Source: Antrodiella citrinella
Taxonomy: Eukaryota; Basidiomycota; Agaricomycetes; Polyporales; Steccherinaceae
Assembly: GCA_004802725.1 (NCBI GenBank)
Contig: SGPM01000164.1
Coordinates: 1 to 58,180 of the forward strand
Direction of reading: 5' to 3'
DNA length: 58,180 nucleotides
Part shown: piece by piece, positions 1-11,624 of the stretch
Layout: each line of letters starts with the position of its first letter
Position numbering within the stretch: position 1 is the stretch's first letter
Notes under the pieces: model-generated
Told to the model about the DNA's origin: nothing
Databases searched by the model: none
The model's input: the letters and a program-made list of their open reading frames with translations, nothing else
Translations under genes and position numbers: made by a program

Positions 1-129
1 GAGGTTACGTTGAATGTGAGCCTCGATACAGGCATTGCACCATGCGTTGCTATACGAGTGATTGTTCTTGAAAAGCGACTTGTTCGAATAGAAGAGATCC
101 CACCAAGGACCTTTCGAAGAAGAAGCCAT
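1..129 (-). CDS. Partial zinc-finger-like (BED-type?) protein, N-terminus only
   Basis: An ATG on the minus strand at 129 opens a frame that runs off the left edge. It begins MASSSKGPWWDLFYS and continues with a paired-cysteine segment, WCNACIEAHI. A leading W-x-x-F/Y motif, then Asn/Ser/His-rich spacing and W-C-x-x-C, is what I associate with the start of BED-like zinc fingers in hAT-transposon-related and fungal DNA-binding proteins. Only 43 residues are visible, so the second half of the finger and any transposase domain lie outside the window. The call is an inference from a short motif; it could be another short Cys-containing fungal protein. Confidence 0.35.
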   Translation of the reverse strand, partial: MASSSKGPWWDLFYSNKSLFKNNHSYSNAWCNACIEAHIQRNL

Positions 130-454
130 GTCCGAAAAGTGATCCAGTGCCGTGCAGGGGATGCTGGATGTTCAATCTCTCAGGCGGTAAGGTTTTAAGC
201 ATATAGAATCGCATATAGGCAAAAGCTACATGCATTAAGCGGCCACGTCGTACAATGTTTTGTCGAGTACTAGAATTTGCCATTGGACGGAAAAAAAGGC
301 GTACGATGTTTAGCTTGAGGGAAGTGCTGGCAGCTACGTGTACAACAAACCGAGTCTCGGAATCGAGCAAGAACTTGAAGAAGGTACTTGCGCTCGCACA
401 ATGACGCAGACGCACAAAGAAAGTATGATTATGTCTAATCTAATCTACCTGACC

Positions 455-620
455 CCCCCGTCAGTCTCCTGACAGTCAATCTCGACACGTCAGCGTGACA
501 GTCAGAGATTGCTTGACTGACTTTACTGACGGAGTCAGCTTGACTCTGCCAACACTGATCCGAGTCATCGGTATCCTTGATTGACGACGATAATGATGAA
601 CGGTTAGCTCAACCAGCGTC
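455..620. repeat. GTCA/TGAC-rich degenerate repeat tract
   Basis: About 165 bp upstream of the first kinase gene is densely packed with the short words GTCA and TGAC in both orientations (for example around 461-480, 500-530 and 590-640). Many form small inverted pairs such as GTCAG..CTGAC. No long exact unit repeats. It may be a decayed repeat or a cluster of bZIP-like half sites. Nothing else was recognised between 130 and 818. Confidence 0.4.
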
Positions 621-818
621 TGACGATCTCTGTCAGTGACCATATCCTCCAACGACACAAGTTCTCTTTTGTGGTGATGATCTAAACTACGACGGAGGGG
701 GAAACAAAAGCGAGCTGGCTTCCATGAGCAGGCACACTTCTTGTTCTTCTATAAAATCCGTCGCATGCAGCTGGTATGTAGTATACACAAATTCTCAACA
801 CGCCTTCCACCCTTCAGC

Positions 819-3800
819 ATGAATACTCACTCTAATACTAGAAGTCAATTGCACCAGAGTGCCACTCACAAGCCACAGACTGCTAAAGAAGTAGCGGAGA
901 GGGTCAACAGAGATATGGCGGACCACGTGTCTGTCGCAGAAACAAATGACTTCCTTGATAAGCTATTGCCCGCGGATGCCACTCAGGTCGACAACATTAT
1001 CGCGGGCCTCCAAGTCGCGAAAGAATCACAGGAGTTTATACCATTGACCATTGCGCTTGAAAATGAACTCTACGAGCCTTTCACCACCAGGGCCAACAAC
1101 ATCCTTGCTGCGCACACAGGAGGTTCTCATTCGTACTGGACCGCTCGGCCGAACGACATCCCAAAGGATGGGGACGAAACTCTGGCACCGCTGCGTCCAG
1201 ATGCGGCTTGTGTCTTAGGAGATATTCAGCCTCTTCTACGGCTCCAACAAGCAATCGAGGCGGAGGGTTTGGATACCGTTGACGACAAGCAACGTGGAAA
1301 GGTACGTTCTAAGGTACATGATCACTGAGCAATGTATTCACACAATTTGGATGTCCTCCTGTCGTTGTCCGCTAGCTTTCCACACTGCTTGACGCTGCTG
1401 TGAAATTTGCTTCCAGCCATATCGAGACACAGCGTTCGGATGACCAGTGTACCGGTGACAAGCTCAAGGCTCTGACGGAGAAGATCAAATCTACCCGTAT
1501 TCTATTGGATCGTGTTAAAGGCTATGTAAGAAGATATCTTTGCCAATCCTGCTGTGATTTTCATCTAACTTGATTTCAGATTCCAGAGATTGCAGGGATC
1601 CTGGCTGCACTGGCAAAGACGGAACCAAATCGTGACTGGACTGACTCGACCTTCAGTACAACGGTGCGTCCGATATGAGCTGTTGTTTTCAAATCAATTC
1701 TCACCCTCATCCTGCAATAAGGCTGCAGACATGTGGGCTATGGCAAAGCGTATTTGGCTTCTTGGTCCTTTGGACGAGATCAATAAGGCGGATCTGGCCA
1801 AACTCAAGAAGAATACGAAGGTCGAAAACATGAGCGATGTGTGGTGGCTGCGTGTCGTCGTTCCTGTAGAAATGAAGGCAAAGAAACGGGACGAAGACCG
1901 TATATCGGGCTCGGCGCAACTCTGTCGCTATATGCGCATGGTTTTGAAGACGCAGCTCAATAGGAACTTTGTATTCGGCCTTCTACTTTGCCATGACGAG
2001 CTTCGGCTGTTCTTCTGCGACCGTTCGGGATTGATAGCGACGAGGTCATGGATACATGTCAATACAGTGAGTCGGACAATCCGTTTTCTAGTCCGATGGC
2101 TCATACTTGGCGGCGCACAGGCTACCCGAGATTTCGCCCAGATTGTTCTTGCACTGTCGAGATTTGACCCCAACGGACTTGGATGGAATAAGGATGTCCT
2201 ACTGTGTTCGCAGCTCTACCTCAAGCAGAAACCTCCGGTGCTTCGGTTTTTTCCGCCCACTGACCCAATGGTTAAGGTGGAGGATTACGGTGAACGAGCG
2301 CGTGCGAATATATGGGCCAGGCCTATTCCTAATTCTGANAATCTGGAAACAGTGAAGAATTACCTCACCGTAGCGACGCTCAGCTGGGTAAAAGCCGAGG
2401 CGATGACCGGTTCGGCTACATTAGTTTGGGTGGCCAAGGAACTAGACTCAACGAGAGAAGATGTAAAGGTACGTAGTTGTCTTCAGCTGTGAAAATGCTG
2501 GTCTCATGTCAGTTTTTAGGACGACTATGTGGTACTGAAGCAGACGTGGAAACCAATAGACAACACAACTGAGAAAGACTTGCATGGTCCGGCACGTCTC
2601 GACAATGTTGGTTTCGTCATATCTTCTGTAANACGGGACGAGCATCGCACGGTGTCGTACCGTCGAGGCCTTCTGACTCAGCCGTGGGGATGGGACAANG
2701 GCGTTGTTCGGAGGCTCTTCAAACCTGCACCAGGGAAGCCGGTGGAGGCGCAAGAACGCGACAGCCACCTTCAAACGGTCGATGATACAGTTTCTCACAA
2801 ACCTGGAAAGGGCTCTGTTCCGCGAGTCCTGACCGAGACTCTCATCGAAGACTATGGATGGTCCGTGTCTCACTCAAAGGATCTTACTGAGTTGATCACG
2901 GTCATCCGTGACGCGCTGAATGGTGAGCTGTTTGTTTCGTTGGGTTTTCCGCTGCTTACATCTTGGCCGTACTAGGGCACCGCAATCTGTATTTCAATCG
3001 ACAAGTGTTACATCGCGATATNAGTGAAGCTAACATCTTGATACGCCCCAAGAATGCCAATCCTCTAGAGATCTCTGGGTGTCTCATTGACCTGGATCAT
3101 GCTACGCGGTCGAACACACGTATCAAATTCGATGCCAGTGCGGTTGAGAAGACACCAGACGAATCGGCATTCAAGCAAATGTTAGCCAAACGTCTTGGAT
3201 GTGATCTGGACGAATTCAATACCATCGTTATTCGGTGCCAGGGAAACCTATCAGANGCACNATGGTTTGCTCAAGGACTGAAGGCAATTCGAGCAGCGGT
3301 CGAACAGGGTGACGGTATTCCGGGGTCGAATGTCGAAAAGGTGCGTGTCCAAACACAAATACGATGTACCGCAGCTGAATTTTGCNCNNAAGTTGAATCT
3401 GGAGGCGATAAAATATCCCACTGAAGATCAATATTTGCGTTGGATTGAGGAACCTGAGGCAAGTTTTCTTGCCTTGTGATCAATGATTCGCAGCGAAATN
3501 AACTTCCCGTATTTTCTCAGACATGCCCCCCATCATGGAAGGCCGNTCCGGTCGATAGAGCAGAGAGAACGGTAATCACTGTGCCAACTGATCTTTCATT
3601 CTCATCTGANAACGCCCACTGTTCTTCCAGGGTACAACGGCGTTTATGAGCTACGAGATTCTACGNGGCGTGCCATATAATTTGAACATGGACGAGGACG
3701 TTCCTTATCTTAACCTACGCAGGACTGATCTTTACAACACTGGCCCCGTCCACACTGCCATCCAGGATATAGAATCCTTCTTCTGGGTGCTTGTGTATCA

Positions 3801-4545
3801 ATGTCTCCATCGACGCGGTCCTGGTCCTCGTCGTCGTTCAGAGCTCGCGTCCGACAAACCCTCACCCGGCACGTCCATGACGCTCGAAGAAATGGCNGCC
3901 CTCCGGGATCATTCAAAGGACATCTTCGAGGACGAGGACGGCAAGATGAAGCGTGAGCTGTTTATAAACCCGCACCTCCTTGAAGACGTCCTTTCATACT
4001 TCCATCCTTACTTTGCTCGGTTGAAGCCCTTGGTGCANGAATGGTGGCGCATACTGGTGTGCACTTATAACACCTACAACAACGTCGCGCAGGCCATCGT
4101 CCATGATCATGTTCTCGGCCTGCTGAACAAGCACCTAGAACTTATCGAAGCTGGCGAAGGCGACATGAAACCAACCGANGCCGAGACGAGCGAGGACGCC
4201 AAAATGCTCCAGGAGGAGGAANTGGAACGCCGCAAGGTGGATCTCCGCATGCTCAAAGAGTCCCCATGGAAGACGAGACAACAAATTGTATCCGACATGG
4301 AGAAGGAAGGAGATCCGTCGAGCGAGACGGCCGACCCCTTGAAGGCGGTGACGGACGGGCTGGGGAATCTGGATCTACGAGATAAGAATACCGCGTCGAC
4401 GAGTCAGCCGACAGCGGAGACGAGAGGAAAGAAGACGTCCGAGGGGAAGGAAGGAGGCAAGGGCAAGGGAGGCAAGGCTGAGAGGGAGGGGGAAGGTTCG
4501 AAGGGGAAGGGGAAAGGGAAAGGAAAGGCGTCCGGGGCGAAGTAA
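819..4545 (+). CDS. FunK1-type fungal protein kinase, ten exons
   Basis: A protein kinase-like protein of the FunK1 family, which is expanded in mushroom-forming fungi; substrates are unknown. My exon model is 819-1301, 1376-1525, 1580-1663, 1722-2066, 2121-2468, 2520-2922, 2976-3340, 3393-3458, 3521-3571 and 3631-4545, giving 1069 residues in one frame. The kinase core is visible: VLHRD catalytic loop followed by an NILI element (exon 7), the GCLIDLDHA metal-binding loop, GTTAFMSYEIL as the activation/APE-like segment (exon 10), and the FunK1 signature IQDIESFFWVLVY. The last 35 residues are a Lys/Gly/Glu-rich tail. The intron at 3459 appears to use a GC donor. Scattered N bases between about 2339 and 4222 blank several codons, including the one after HRD. 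It converges on a broken paralogue to its right. The family call is solid; activity is unproven because the residue after HRD is unreadable. Confidence 0.85.
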
Positions 4546-4966
4546 GTGGAGAAGGAGGAGATGTAGTGGGATGGAAGAGAATGCTTTCTGAAACCCAGCC
4601 CTGGGCCTATGCTCTTGCGTTGATCGCGAGTCAGAGGCTTGATTGATTGTGTTTGCTATGTTCTTTGCGGTGTCAATGTCACCAGCATATCGTGTCTGAA
4701 TGTATATCAACCCCTGCGTCGCTGGCGCGGCGGGGGTATGACGTGCTCTCTCCTCACGCTGGTGCTGAATGAGCCGTGGGCTGAAGTCGTGATTCTGAAC
4801 ATGCAAAACTAACCCATAATGAACCAAGGGGAAAGGAACCTCTCGCTGACCTTTCTCGCAGGTGAGGAAGGCTGAAGCTATTGAAGACGTGTATGACGGT
4901 ATTATCTGTGAGTGAGCATGAGTGAGTGACTTATTCCGGACCTGCAGTTCATTCTTGTCAAAAAGT
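4546..4966. other. Shared 3' region of two convergent kinase genes
   Basis: A 421-bp spacer between the stop codon of the plus-strand FunK1 gene and the end of its minus-strand paralogue. It must contain both 3' untranslated regions. I see no separate gene here. Confidence 0.6.
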
Positions 4967-7900
4967 TCATTGCGGTACATCCTCATGTTGGATGTGCGAC
5001 GTCACACCGCTGTCCGCGCGCCGCTGCAGTTCCTCCACCTTGAGCCGTTTCACCTTCCCCAACACCTCTCCCACACCTCCCTCCTCATCTCCGGCTCCAG
5101 AAGTAGACAGGCTCCTATCCAGCATGCCCAGGACCTTGTCGTGGATCAAACCCTGCGTAACGTCATCGTAGGAGTTATACGTGCACTAGAGTAAAAACTA
5201 CCACTTAATCAGCAAGGGCTTCAACGGGTCGAAATACGGATGAAAGAGGGAGAGGGTCCAGTCCTCGAAGACATTCCAGTAGCAGAATAAGCGTCTCTTC
5301 ATGACAGAGCTCCCGCACTCGAAGAGATCGAATACGTGCTCTTGAAGATGCCCAATCTCATCGGCCATCATGGTCGACCCCGCCACAGGGTCATCCACCG
5401 CGAACTCCGGACGACGAGCACCACCAGGTCCCTCTTGAGTGAGGCATATATACACAAGCACCCAGAAGAACGATTCGATATCCTGGATGGCGGTTTGGAA
5501 GGGCGCTTCATTCACGATGTCTGTCCTATTCAAGCGAACGTATGTGACTGAAACACCATTCGTTGTGTATGGGGACCCTAATTCAATCTCGTAGCTCATA
5601 AACGCCAACGTGCCCTGTAGATTGACCTCGTCAAATCGAAGCGAAATGTTGATCCGCAACACGCTTACCGTTCTTCCACAATGGGGGACATGCCTGAAGA
5701 ATTGAGATCAGTGTCATCGGCCGCTTGAATCTGGACCAGTGAACATACCTCGGACTCGCGAAGCCAAAGTCGGTATTGCTCCACGGAAGGATAACACATC
5801 GCACCCAATACCTGCAGTGCTCGTAACAGTCAGCGTCACTCAAGGCAAGTGAAGATGAAGACTGCGATCACCTTACGAAATTCCAACTCAGGCTCAAGAT
5901 CTTCAATCTGTTTCAGACGATGAGCAAGGCCCCAAAACGAACACCCGTCTCCTTGACAGCGTCTCCAGATGTCTTCGAGCTTCTCTGACTTCCAATGATG
6001 AAGTCCCACTTTCTCGACAACCCAACGTATATCGTTCGGGTCGACCTCTAGGCCTTTTGGGTCGTACGTTACGCGTTCTGTTGACCACTTGGCATGATCC
6101 AAATCAACGAGACATCCTGACGTGGTAAGGGCTGAGTCGAGGTCCGAGGATCTGAAGTCAGCCAGGCATATGAGGATGCTGTCCGGGTTGATGTTTCGGT
6201 GCAGTACTCCTTTTTTGAAGTATAGATTGCAATGACCTGTGAAGACTTTGAATGATACATTCAAGGAGCATCAGATGTGGATAACTGACCATGAAGCGCA
6301 TCTCGGACCGTCTTCACGAGCTCTGGGAGATCCAAGAAGTTTCGGAGCGACCATCCGAAGGTTTGTGAGAGTGTCTTTACCAGTACCCGTGGTACTATAT
6401 GACTATCTTTCTTCTGTCTCCAATTACGCGGTGCTGCGATACCTTGAATATCATGACGAAGGTTTTCGGTGTTATGTTCTGTTCAAGCACCGTCGGAATC
6501 TACAAAGCTAGACTTGACGGAAGACATAATGACGCCAACGTTATCGATGGGGTGCGACCATGAATGTCCCGCTCGGTCGGTGACGTGCACGGGGACCATG
6601 AGAGCTTGAGGGTCAGAGGAGGTCTCTGAGATAACAATAACGTTACAACAAACCATATCACGGTTTACAACGTCACATACCTCGACAACGCTGATCATGT
6701 CCGAATCCAGCTCCTTCACCACCCAGCTCATAGTGACGGGTCCGACCGCAGTAGCCTCCATCTCAAACGTGGTGATCGGTCGTATAGTAAGGTACCATTT
6801 ATCCGTCGTAGAGGCGTATCCGTCGGGAACAAAGATTGCCCATTGAGCGTTGGGAGGGTTTGGGCCGTAGTCTTTCAATTGGACTTTCGGATCGGTCGTG
6901 TAGCGAAACTCGTGGACACCAGTGCGGGGATTGAGGTACAGCGTCATGTTTGGGTCCCATCCAAGACGACGTGGAGGTAGACTCGAGATTGCCAGTACGA
7001 CTTGGACAAACTCGGCACGTTGCTAAAACAAACGAGACAATGATCAGTGCAAAATTGATGAGATGCGCGCGATGCTCACAGTGCGTACGTCTATCCAGGA
7101 ATCCGTCGCCAAAAAACCGGACCGATCGCCATAGAAGACACGAAGCCCATGCCGCTTGAGAAGCAGCCCGAAGACGAAGTGCCGAGCAAGTTGTGTTTGC
7201 AGAACCGCCTGCATTCCTCGGCACAGTCGTATTGACCCTTCGTCATACGGTATACTCGAGTTCTTCTGCCACATTGCCACGGGTGTGTTGACCCGAATCC
7301 ACGATTCCAGCCTGTCGACCTCGGGCTGAGGAAAGGCCAAGCGTGAGGATTGAATAACGTGATAGAGGTAATGAACACACCGTCAACTTTGGTTCCTCCG
7401 GCGCAGCCAGAGAAGCTCAATCAGAACCTTGATGTGTTTGACCTGTCAAGACAATCCGTCAGTTGGATACGTGTAGGACGAAGCAATCAATGAGACACAC
7501 CCAATAAGACATCGGTGCCGCCAATGGGACTGACGAAACGTGTGCAGAGTTCTCTCGTAGCAGTCTCGTGAGAACATCTCCAGTTTGCACGAGCTGGACG
7601 TGATGTAGTCTCGTTCCCAGCCGTTCTCACCGAGGTCCTCTGCACGCAACAATGAACAACGCTCAGGCTGGATTATATGCATGGCGGGGGTATCCGGGCG
7701 GAGCGTGAATCCTTATCAAAAGTTCCTGAATGGTTCCTGAGCAGTTGTTCATTGTTGCGTGCAGAGGACCCAAGGGGCCCCCACTCGCGCTGGCGGCGAC
7801 GTTCTTGCTCTTAAGAGAGGCCGGATGCTCCAGATGACGCAAGCACCGTTGTCCGGAGGAGCGTTTCGAGATCCAAAGGTCTTCCAGTGCGAATGGACGT

Positions 7901-8170
7901 CCAATTTATCTCCATCGTATGCGCCGATAATGGTGCTGGCGGTCTTGGAAAAAAGCGCGTACTAGATATTCAGAGTGTTTTCGTCATTTGAGACTTCAGA
8001 CGCCACTTGTGACCACACTGAGGCAAGCTCACTCAACTTAGAGGCCACATTTGAAACCTCTGTTGCTTCTACAGGAAGAAGGGAACGCAGAAAGCCCTCC
8101 GTGTCCGCGAGATGTCGCCACAGTTCAAAATACACGCAGAAAAGACTGGCATGCCTGTTCCGTCCTCACC
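4967..8170 (-). pseudogene. FunK1 kinase pseudogene, inverted paralogue
   Basis: Minus-strand segments align exon by exon to the kinase at 819-4545: FLRSLLPVEATEV near 8110-8070, YALFSKTAS... and SIRPLL down to about 7800, the RHFVFGLLL block at 7150, GCLVDLDHA at 6110 and IQDIESFFWVLVY at 5490. The reading frame is broken by in-frame stops at codons where the paralogue has sense: TAG at 7962-7964, TGA at 6483-6485, and two TAGs four codons apart at 5198-5200 and 5186-5188, where the paralogue reads WWRILVC. The catalytic HRD is HRN. A 33-bp inverted repeat (7634-7770) sits where exons 2-3 should be, and those exons are not recognisable. It therefore cannot make a full active kinase. The TGA at 6483 could be hidden by an unpredicted intron, but the paired TAGs lie in an exon that is uninterrupted in the paralogue. 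Confidence 0.8.
7634..7770. repeat. 137-bp element bounded by ~33-bp inverted repeats
   Basis: The sequence at 7634-7660 is the exact reverse complement of 7744-7770 (27 bp). With one single-base gap the match extends to 7634-7666 / 7737-7770. The roughly 70-bp interior contains a short direct repeat of GTTCCTGA. It interrupts the FunK1 pseudogene. I see no clear target-site duplication (flanks ..CCGA and CAAG..), so it may be a MITE-like insert or a local inverted duplication. Confidence 0.75.
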
Positions 8171-9505
8171 ACTGAACACGCATAGGACACGTGTATCACG
8201 GATCAGGTCGGTGTCCAGACATCGTGATGATTCCACTAAAGTGCATGCATCTTTGTTGCTCTCGAACGATGAGCTGGTAATGAGAGTCAGGGAACCGTTC
8301 AATTGACAAGGTCGAGGTTGCAAAGGCGCACCGGCAATAGCCGAGTATTGACACGACTGCCAGTGCCAGCGGGCCGCGGGCGGCATTTGAACCATCATCT
8401 TAAGTCTCAACTTCCTGCGTTCATTATTATTGACAAGCCACGATATTCTTTGCCTCATCATACTGGTCAGGCATGGATAATCTATCAGGAACCAATTCCA
8501 ATCGACCAGAATACTGAAGAAAGAAATCTATGAAACTCCGGCTTCGAGCTCAAGTGATGTCCATCGCAGTCCATTCGAGGCACACTTGGACTGATAAAGA
8601 ATTCTCCTAGCCATTGTAGCGCTATACATTTCGAGGTTCTTGACATGAATTGTCGAAATCCTTCCGATGTTGTGGCCTTGTAAGTACTCTTTGTACGCGT
8701 CTCTCTTCTGATCATGTCCTGATTACTGTCATCTAAAGCGAGACCTAACCTCATCGCGCTTCTACGGGACCAACGGAAGACAAACACGGGGCTCTGTGAT
8801 ATGCTGAGAAGCTATCAGTACGGCGATCTTCGACGCCAAGCCCTTCCAATTGTCCCGGCCAAGCGAGAAGTCGCGAATCTCAGATCCTTCATCCTTGTCA
8901 TACGGACCCACATTTTCCAATCCAGTGACAATAGCTGGTTCGTCCCTGGCGGACTGTGCAGTCATGTGAACCCTGCACAGTCCTACAGTGGGCTGCTTCG
9001 GAAGCGGAACCAGCAAATTTCGAAACGTGTGACTTACAGCGTGCCATTCTTGAAAGTGCGGCATTCAGACACAACACAGAGAAAGATGCTGAGCTATCCA
9101 GTAGGTGAATACAACTCCATTATTCTGGTACTCGTTTTCATTGATGGTGCATGCTATAGCTCTCAAATTTCAATCACTCGTGCGGGGTCACGAGTACGTC
9201 GTCGGGCGGAAATTCGTCGGTTGGCGACAGCATTCACAAGCATGACCGCACAGTTGCCTACGTTTCATCCTGATAGATGCACCGTGGGTGTCTTCTATCT
9301 GGTGCATGGCCCTGCCAGCGATGTCAGCGAAGTTGATTTTGTTACTAGCGAGTATGTTCCGCATTCGGGTTATCATTGGATATACGTTGGAACACGATGC
9401 GAGACGTGTTTACGACCGAACTGTTGCGGCGTATTTCCAAACGAGGACACGCGTCGTTGACGTTTGTAGACTCTCTCTGGATGGCTCGCGATGATGGGAA
9501 TTGGG
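8171..9505. other. Region without a recognisable gene
   Basis: The longest open frame (8801-9460, plus) has no motif, composition or intron pattern I recognise. A short block at about 9350-9400, translating as EYVPHSGYHWIYVG, resembles a block upstream of the second GH7 copy (about 35,860-35,815, minus: EYVPSSGIRWVYMG), so part of this DNA may belong to a duplicated unit. Confidence 0.5.
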
Positions 9506-9628
9506 TATAAAGTGCTGCCCACAAATCCGACTTCAGGACAGTTCAACAGCGACTACAACCAGGTATCCTCCTCTGTAAGTACTTTTCGTCCACTCTGCTG
9601 AGGACATATGTCTGATGATGCCCTATAG
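9506..9628 (+). promoter_or_regulatory. Core promoter and 5'UTR intron of the GH7 gene
   Basis: A TATAAAG box lies at 9506-9512, about 125 bp before the start codon. Between them, GTAAGT at 9575 and CTATAG ending at 9628 could be the two ends of a 54-bp intron in the 5' leader. Both are sequence-pattern inferences. Confidence 0.5.
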
Positions 9629-9636
9629 AAGCGGTC

Positions 9637-11356
9637 ATGCATCGTGCGGCTCTCCTTACTCTCACATCCCTCGCTGTGGCATATGCCCAGCAGGTCGGTA
9701 CCCAGACCGCTGAGGTACACCCGCCCCTCACCTGGCAGACGTGCGCCGCCTCCGGCACATGTACCACCAACAACGGCAAAGTCGTCCTCGACGCCAACTG
9801 GCGCTGGCTCCACACTACTACGTATGTACCTCCTGCAATACGAACACAGTATATCTCACTCAAATCATCTTCCGCAGCGGCTACACCAACTGCTACACCG
9901 GAAACACCTGGGACGCGACCTTGTGCCCCGACGCGACGACGTGCGCACAGAACTGCGCTCTTGACGGTGCCGATTACGAGGGTACCTACGGGGTCACCAC
10001 CACTGGCTCCTCGCTGAAACTCGACTTCGTTACCAACGGCGCCAACAAGAATGTCGGCTCTCGTCTGTACCTCATGCAGTCGGACACCGAGTACGAGATA
10101 TTCAAGCTCCTCAACCAGGAGTTCACCTTTGACGTCGACGTCTCCAACCTCCCCTGCGGTCTCAACGGTGCCCTCTACTTCTCCGAGATGGCCGCCGACG
10201 GAGGGTTGTCGCAGTTCCCGAACAACAAGGCGGGTGCCAAGTACGGTACCGGCTACTGCGACTCGCAGTGCCCCAAGGACTTGAAGTTCATCAACGGTCA
10301 AGTGAGTATTTCTGAGTCTTAGCTGAACGCCAAGCTGACACTAACACGTCCTCTCTCCCTAGGCCAACGTCGTCGGATGGACCGGCGACTCCAACTCTGC
10401 CAACTCCGGCACAGGTGCAATGGGAGCTTGCTGCAACGAGATGGATGTCTGGGAGGCCAACTCCATGGCTGCCGCCTTCACTCCCCACCCTTGCGCCGCC
10501 AACGGTCTCGCCGTGTGCACGGGTGACGCCTGCTCTGGTGGCACCACCGGCATCTGCGACCCCGCTGGATGCGATTTCAACTCATTCCGCATGGGAGACA
10601 CCTCCTTCTACGGCGCCGGTCTCACCGTCGACACCACCAAGCCGTTCACCGTCGTCACCCAGTTCCTGACCAACGACAATACGACCACCGGTACGCTCTC
10701 TGAGATCCGCCGTCTGTACGTGCAGAACAACAAGGTGATCCAGAACAGCAAGGTCAACATCCCCGGGATCGATGCGTTCGACTCGATCACGGACGAGTTC
10801 TGCACGGAGCAGAAGTCGGTGTTCGGTGACACAGACCTGTTTGCGAACCAGGGTGGATTGAAACAGATAGGCGCGTCGTTTGCACAGGGAGTGGTGCTGG
10901 TGTTGTCGATCTGGGACGACTACGCTGCGAACATGCTCTGGTTGGACTCGGACTACCCCGCCGATGCGACCGCGGCCTCCCCCGGTGTTGCTCGTGGCAG
11001 CTGCGCTACGACTTCTGGTGTGCCCTCGGACGTGGAGAGCTCAGCTGCGAACGCGGCTGTGACGTTCTCCAACATCAAGTTCGGGCCCATAGGGTCTACG
11101 TTCAACAGCAACGGCGCTGGAAGCCCCACGGTGCCTCCTACCTCAGGACCTACAGGCGGTACCCCCACGACCGGTCCTACCCCTCCCGCCGCCACGCAAA
11201 CCCACTACGGTCAATGGTTAGCTTGTTTCGTTCTTTACTTCGTTCGCGGATACTCATGATATCTACAGTGGTGGTATTGGCTACGCCGGCCCCTCCGTCT
11301 GCGCAACTGGCTTCTCATGCCAGGTCCTCAACTCCTACTACAGCCAGTGCCTGTAA
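9637..11356 (+). CDS. GH7 cellobiohydrolase (cellobiohydrolase I) with C-terminal CBM1
   Basis: A secreted reducing-end cellobiohydrolase that processively cuts crystalline cellulose. Exons 9637-9821, 9878-10301, 10363-11216 and 11269-11356 join in frame to 516 residues. The protein starts with a signal peptide ([17 protein letters not shown]) and then the mature end QQVGTQTAE. The GH7 catalytic motif EMDVWEA places the nucleophile at E229, the assisting D231 and the acid/base E234. Many paired cysteines ([20 protein letters not shown]) fit the family. A Ser/Pro/Thr/Gly linker of about 35 residues leads to a cellulose-binding module that begins YGQ-CGGIGYAG and ends YYSQCL. The last intron falls inside the CBM1 at the YGQ/C junction. 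All lengths and motifs are typical of an active white-rot enzyme. A decayed paralogue with the same intron positions lies at 33.9-35.5 kb on the other strand. Confidence 0.96.
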
Positions 11357-11624
11357 AGGATAAAGTTGTCCATGTAGATTCACTTCTCTCGATCTGGGGT
11401 CTGGTAAAATCCGGTCTATCTGACTACAGTACAGTCATGTAGTGTTCATGAATAGCAATGAAAATGTTTCTTCACTCTCATGCTTCTGCTGCTGTTCATT
11501 TTTGAATAAGGACACACTGGTCATCGGCCCATGGGAATTTAGGCGAGACGCGCTCATAAGTCCTACGACGCGTTGGGCCTTGGCGCAGTTATGATGAACA
11601 TGTCTCCCATTCCTCCTAACCATC

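Noticed and set aside
5183..5198. Possible 16-nt intron (GTAG..TAG) hiding the paired stops in the FunK1 pseudogene
   Set aside because: Far too short to splice, and the paralogue is an uninterrupted exon at the same codons.
8801..9460. 219-codon plus-strand frame
   Set aside because: Mixed composition with no domain; not reported as a gene.
9543..10301. 252-codon open frame on the minus strand
   Set aside because: Antisense to GH7 exons 1-2, which have the signal peptide and conserved domain.
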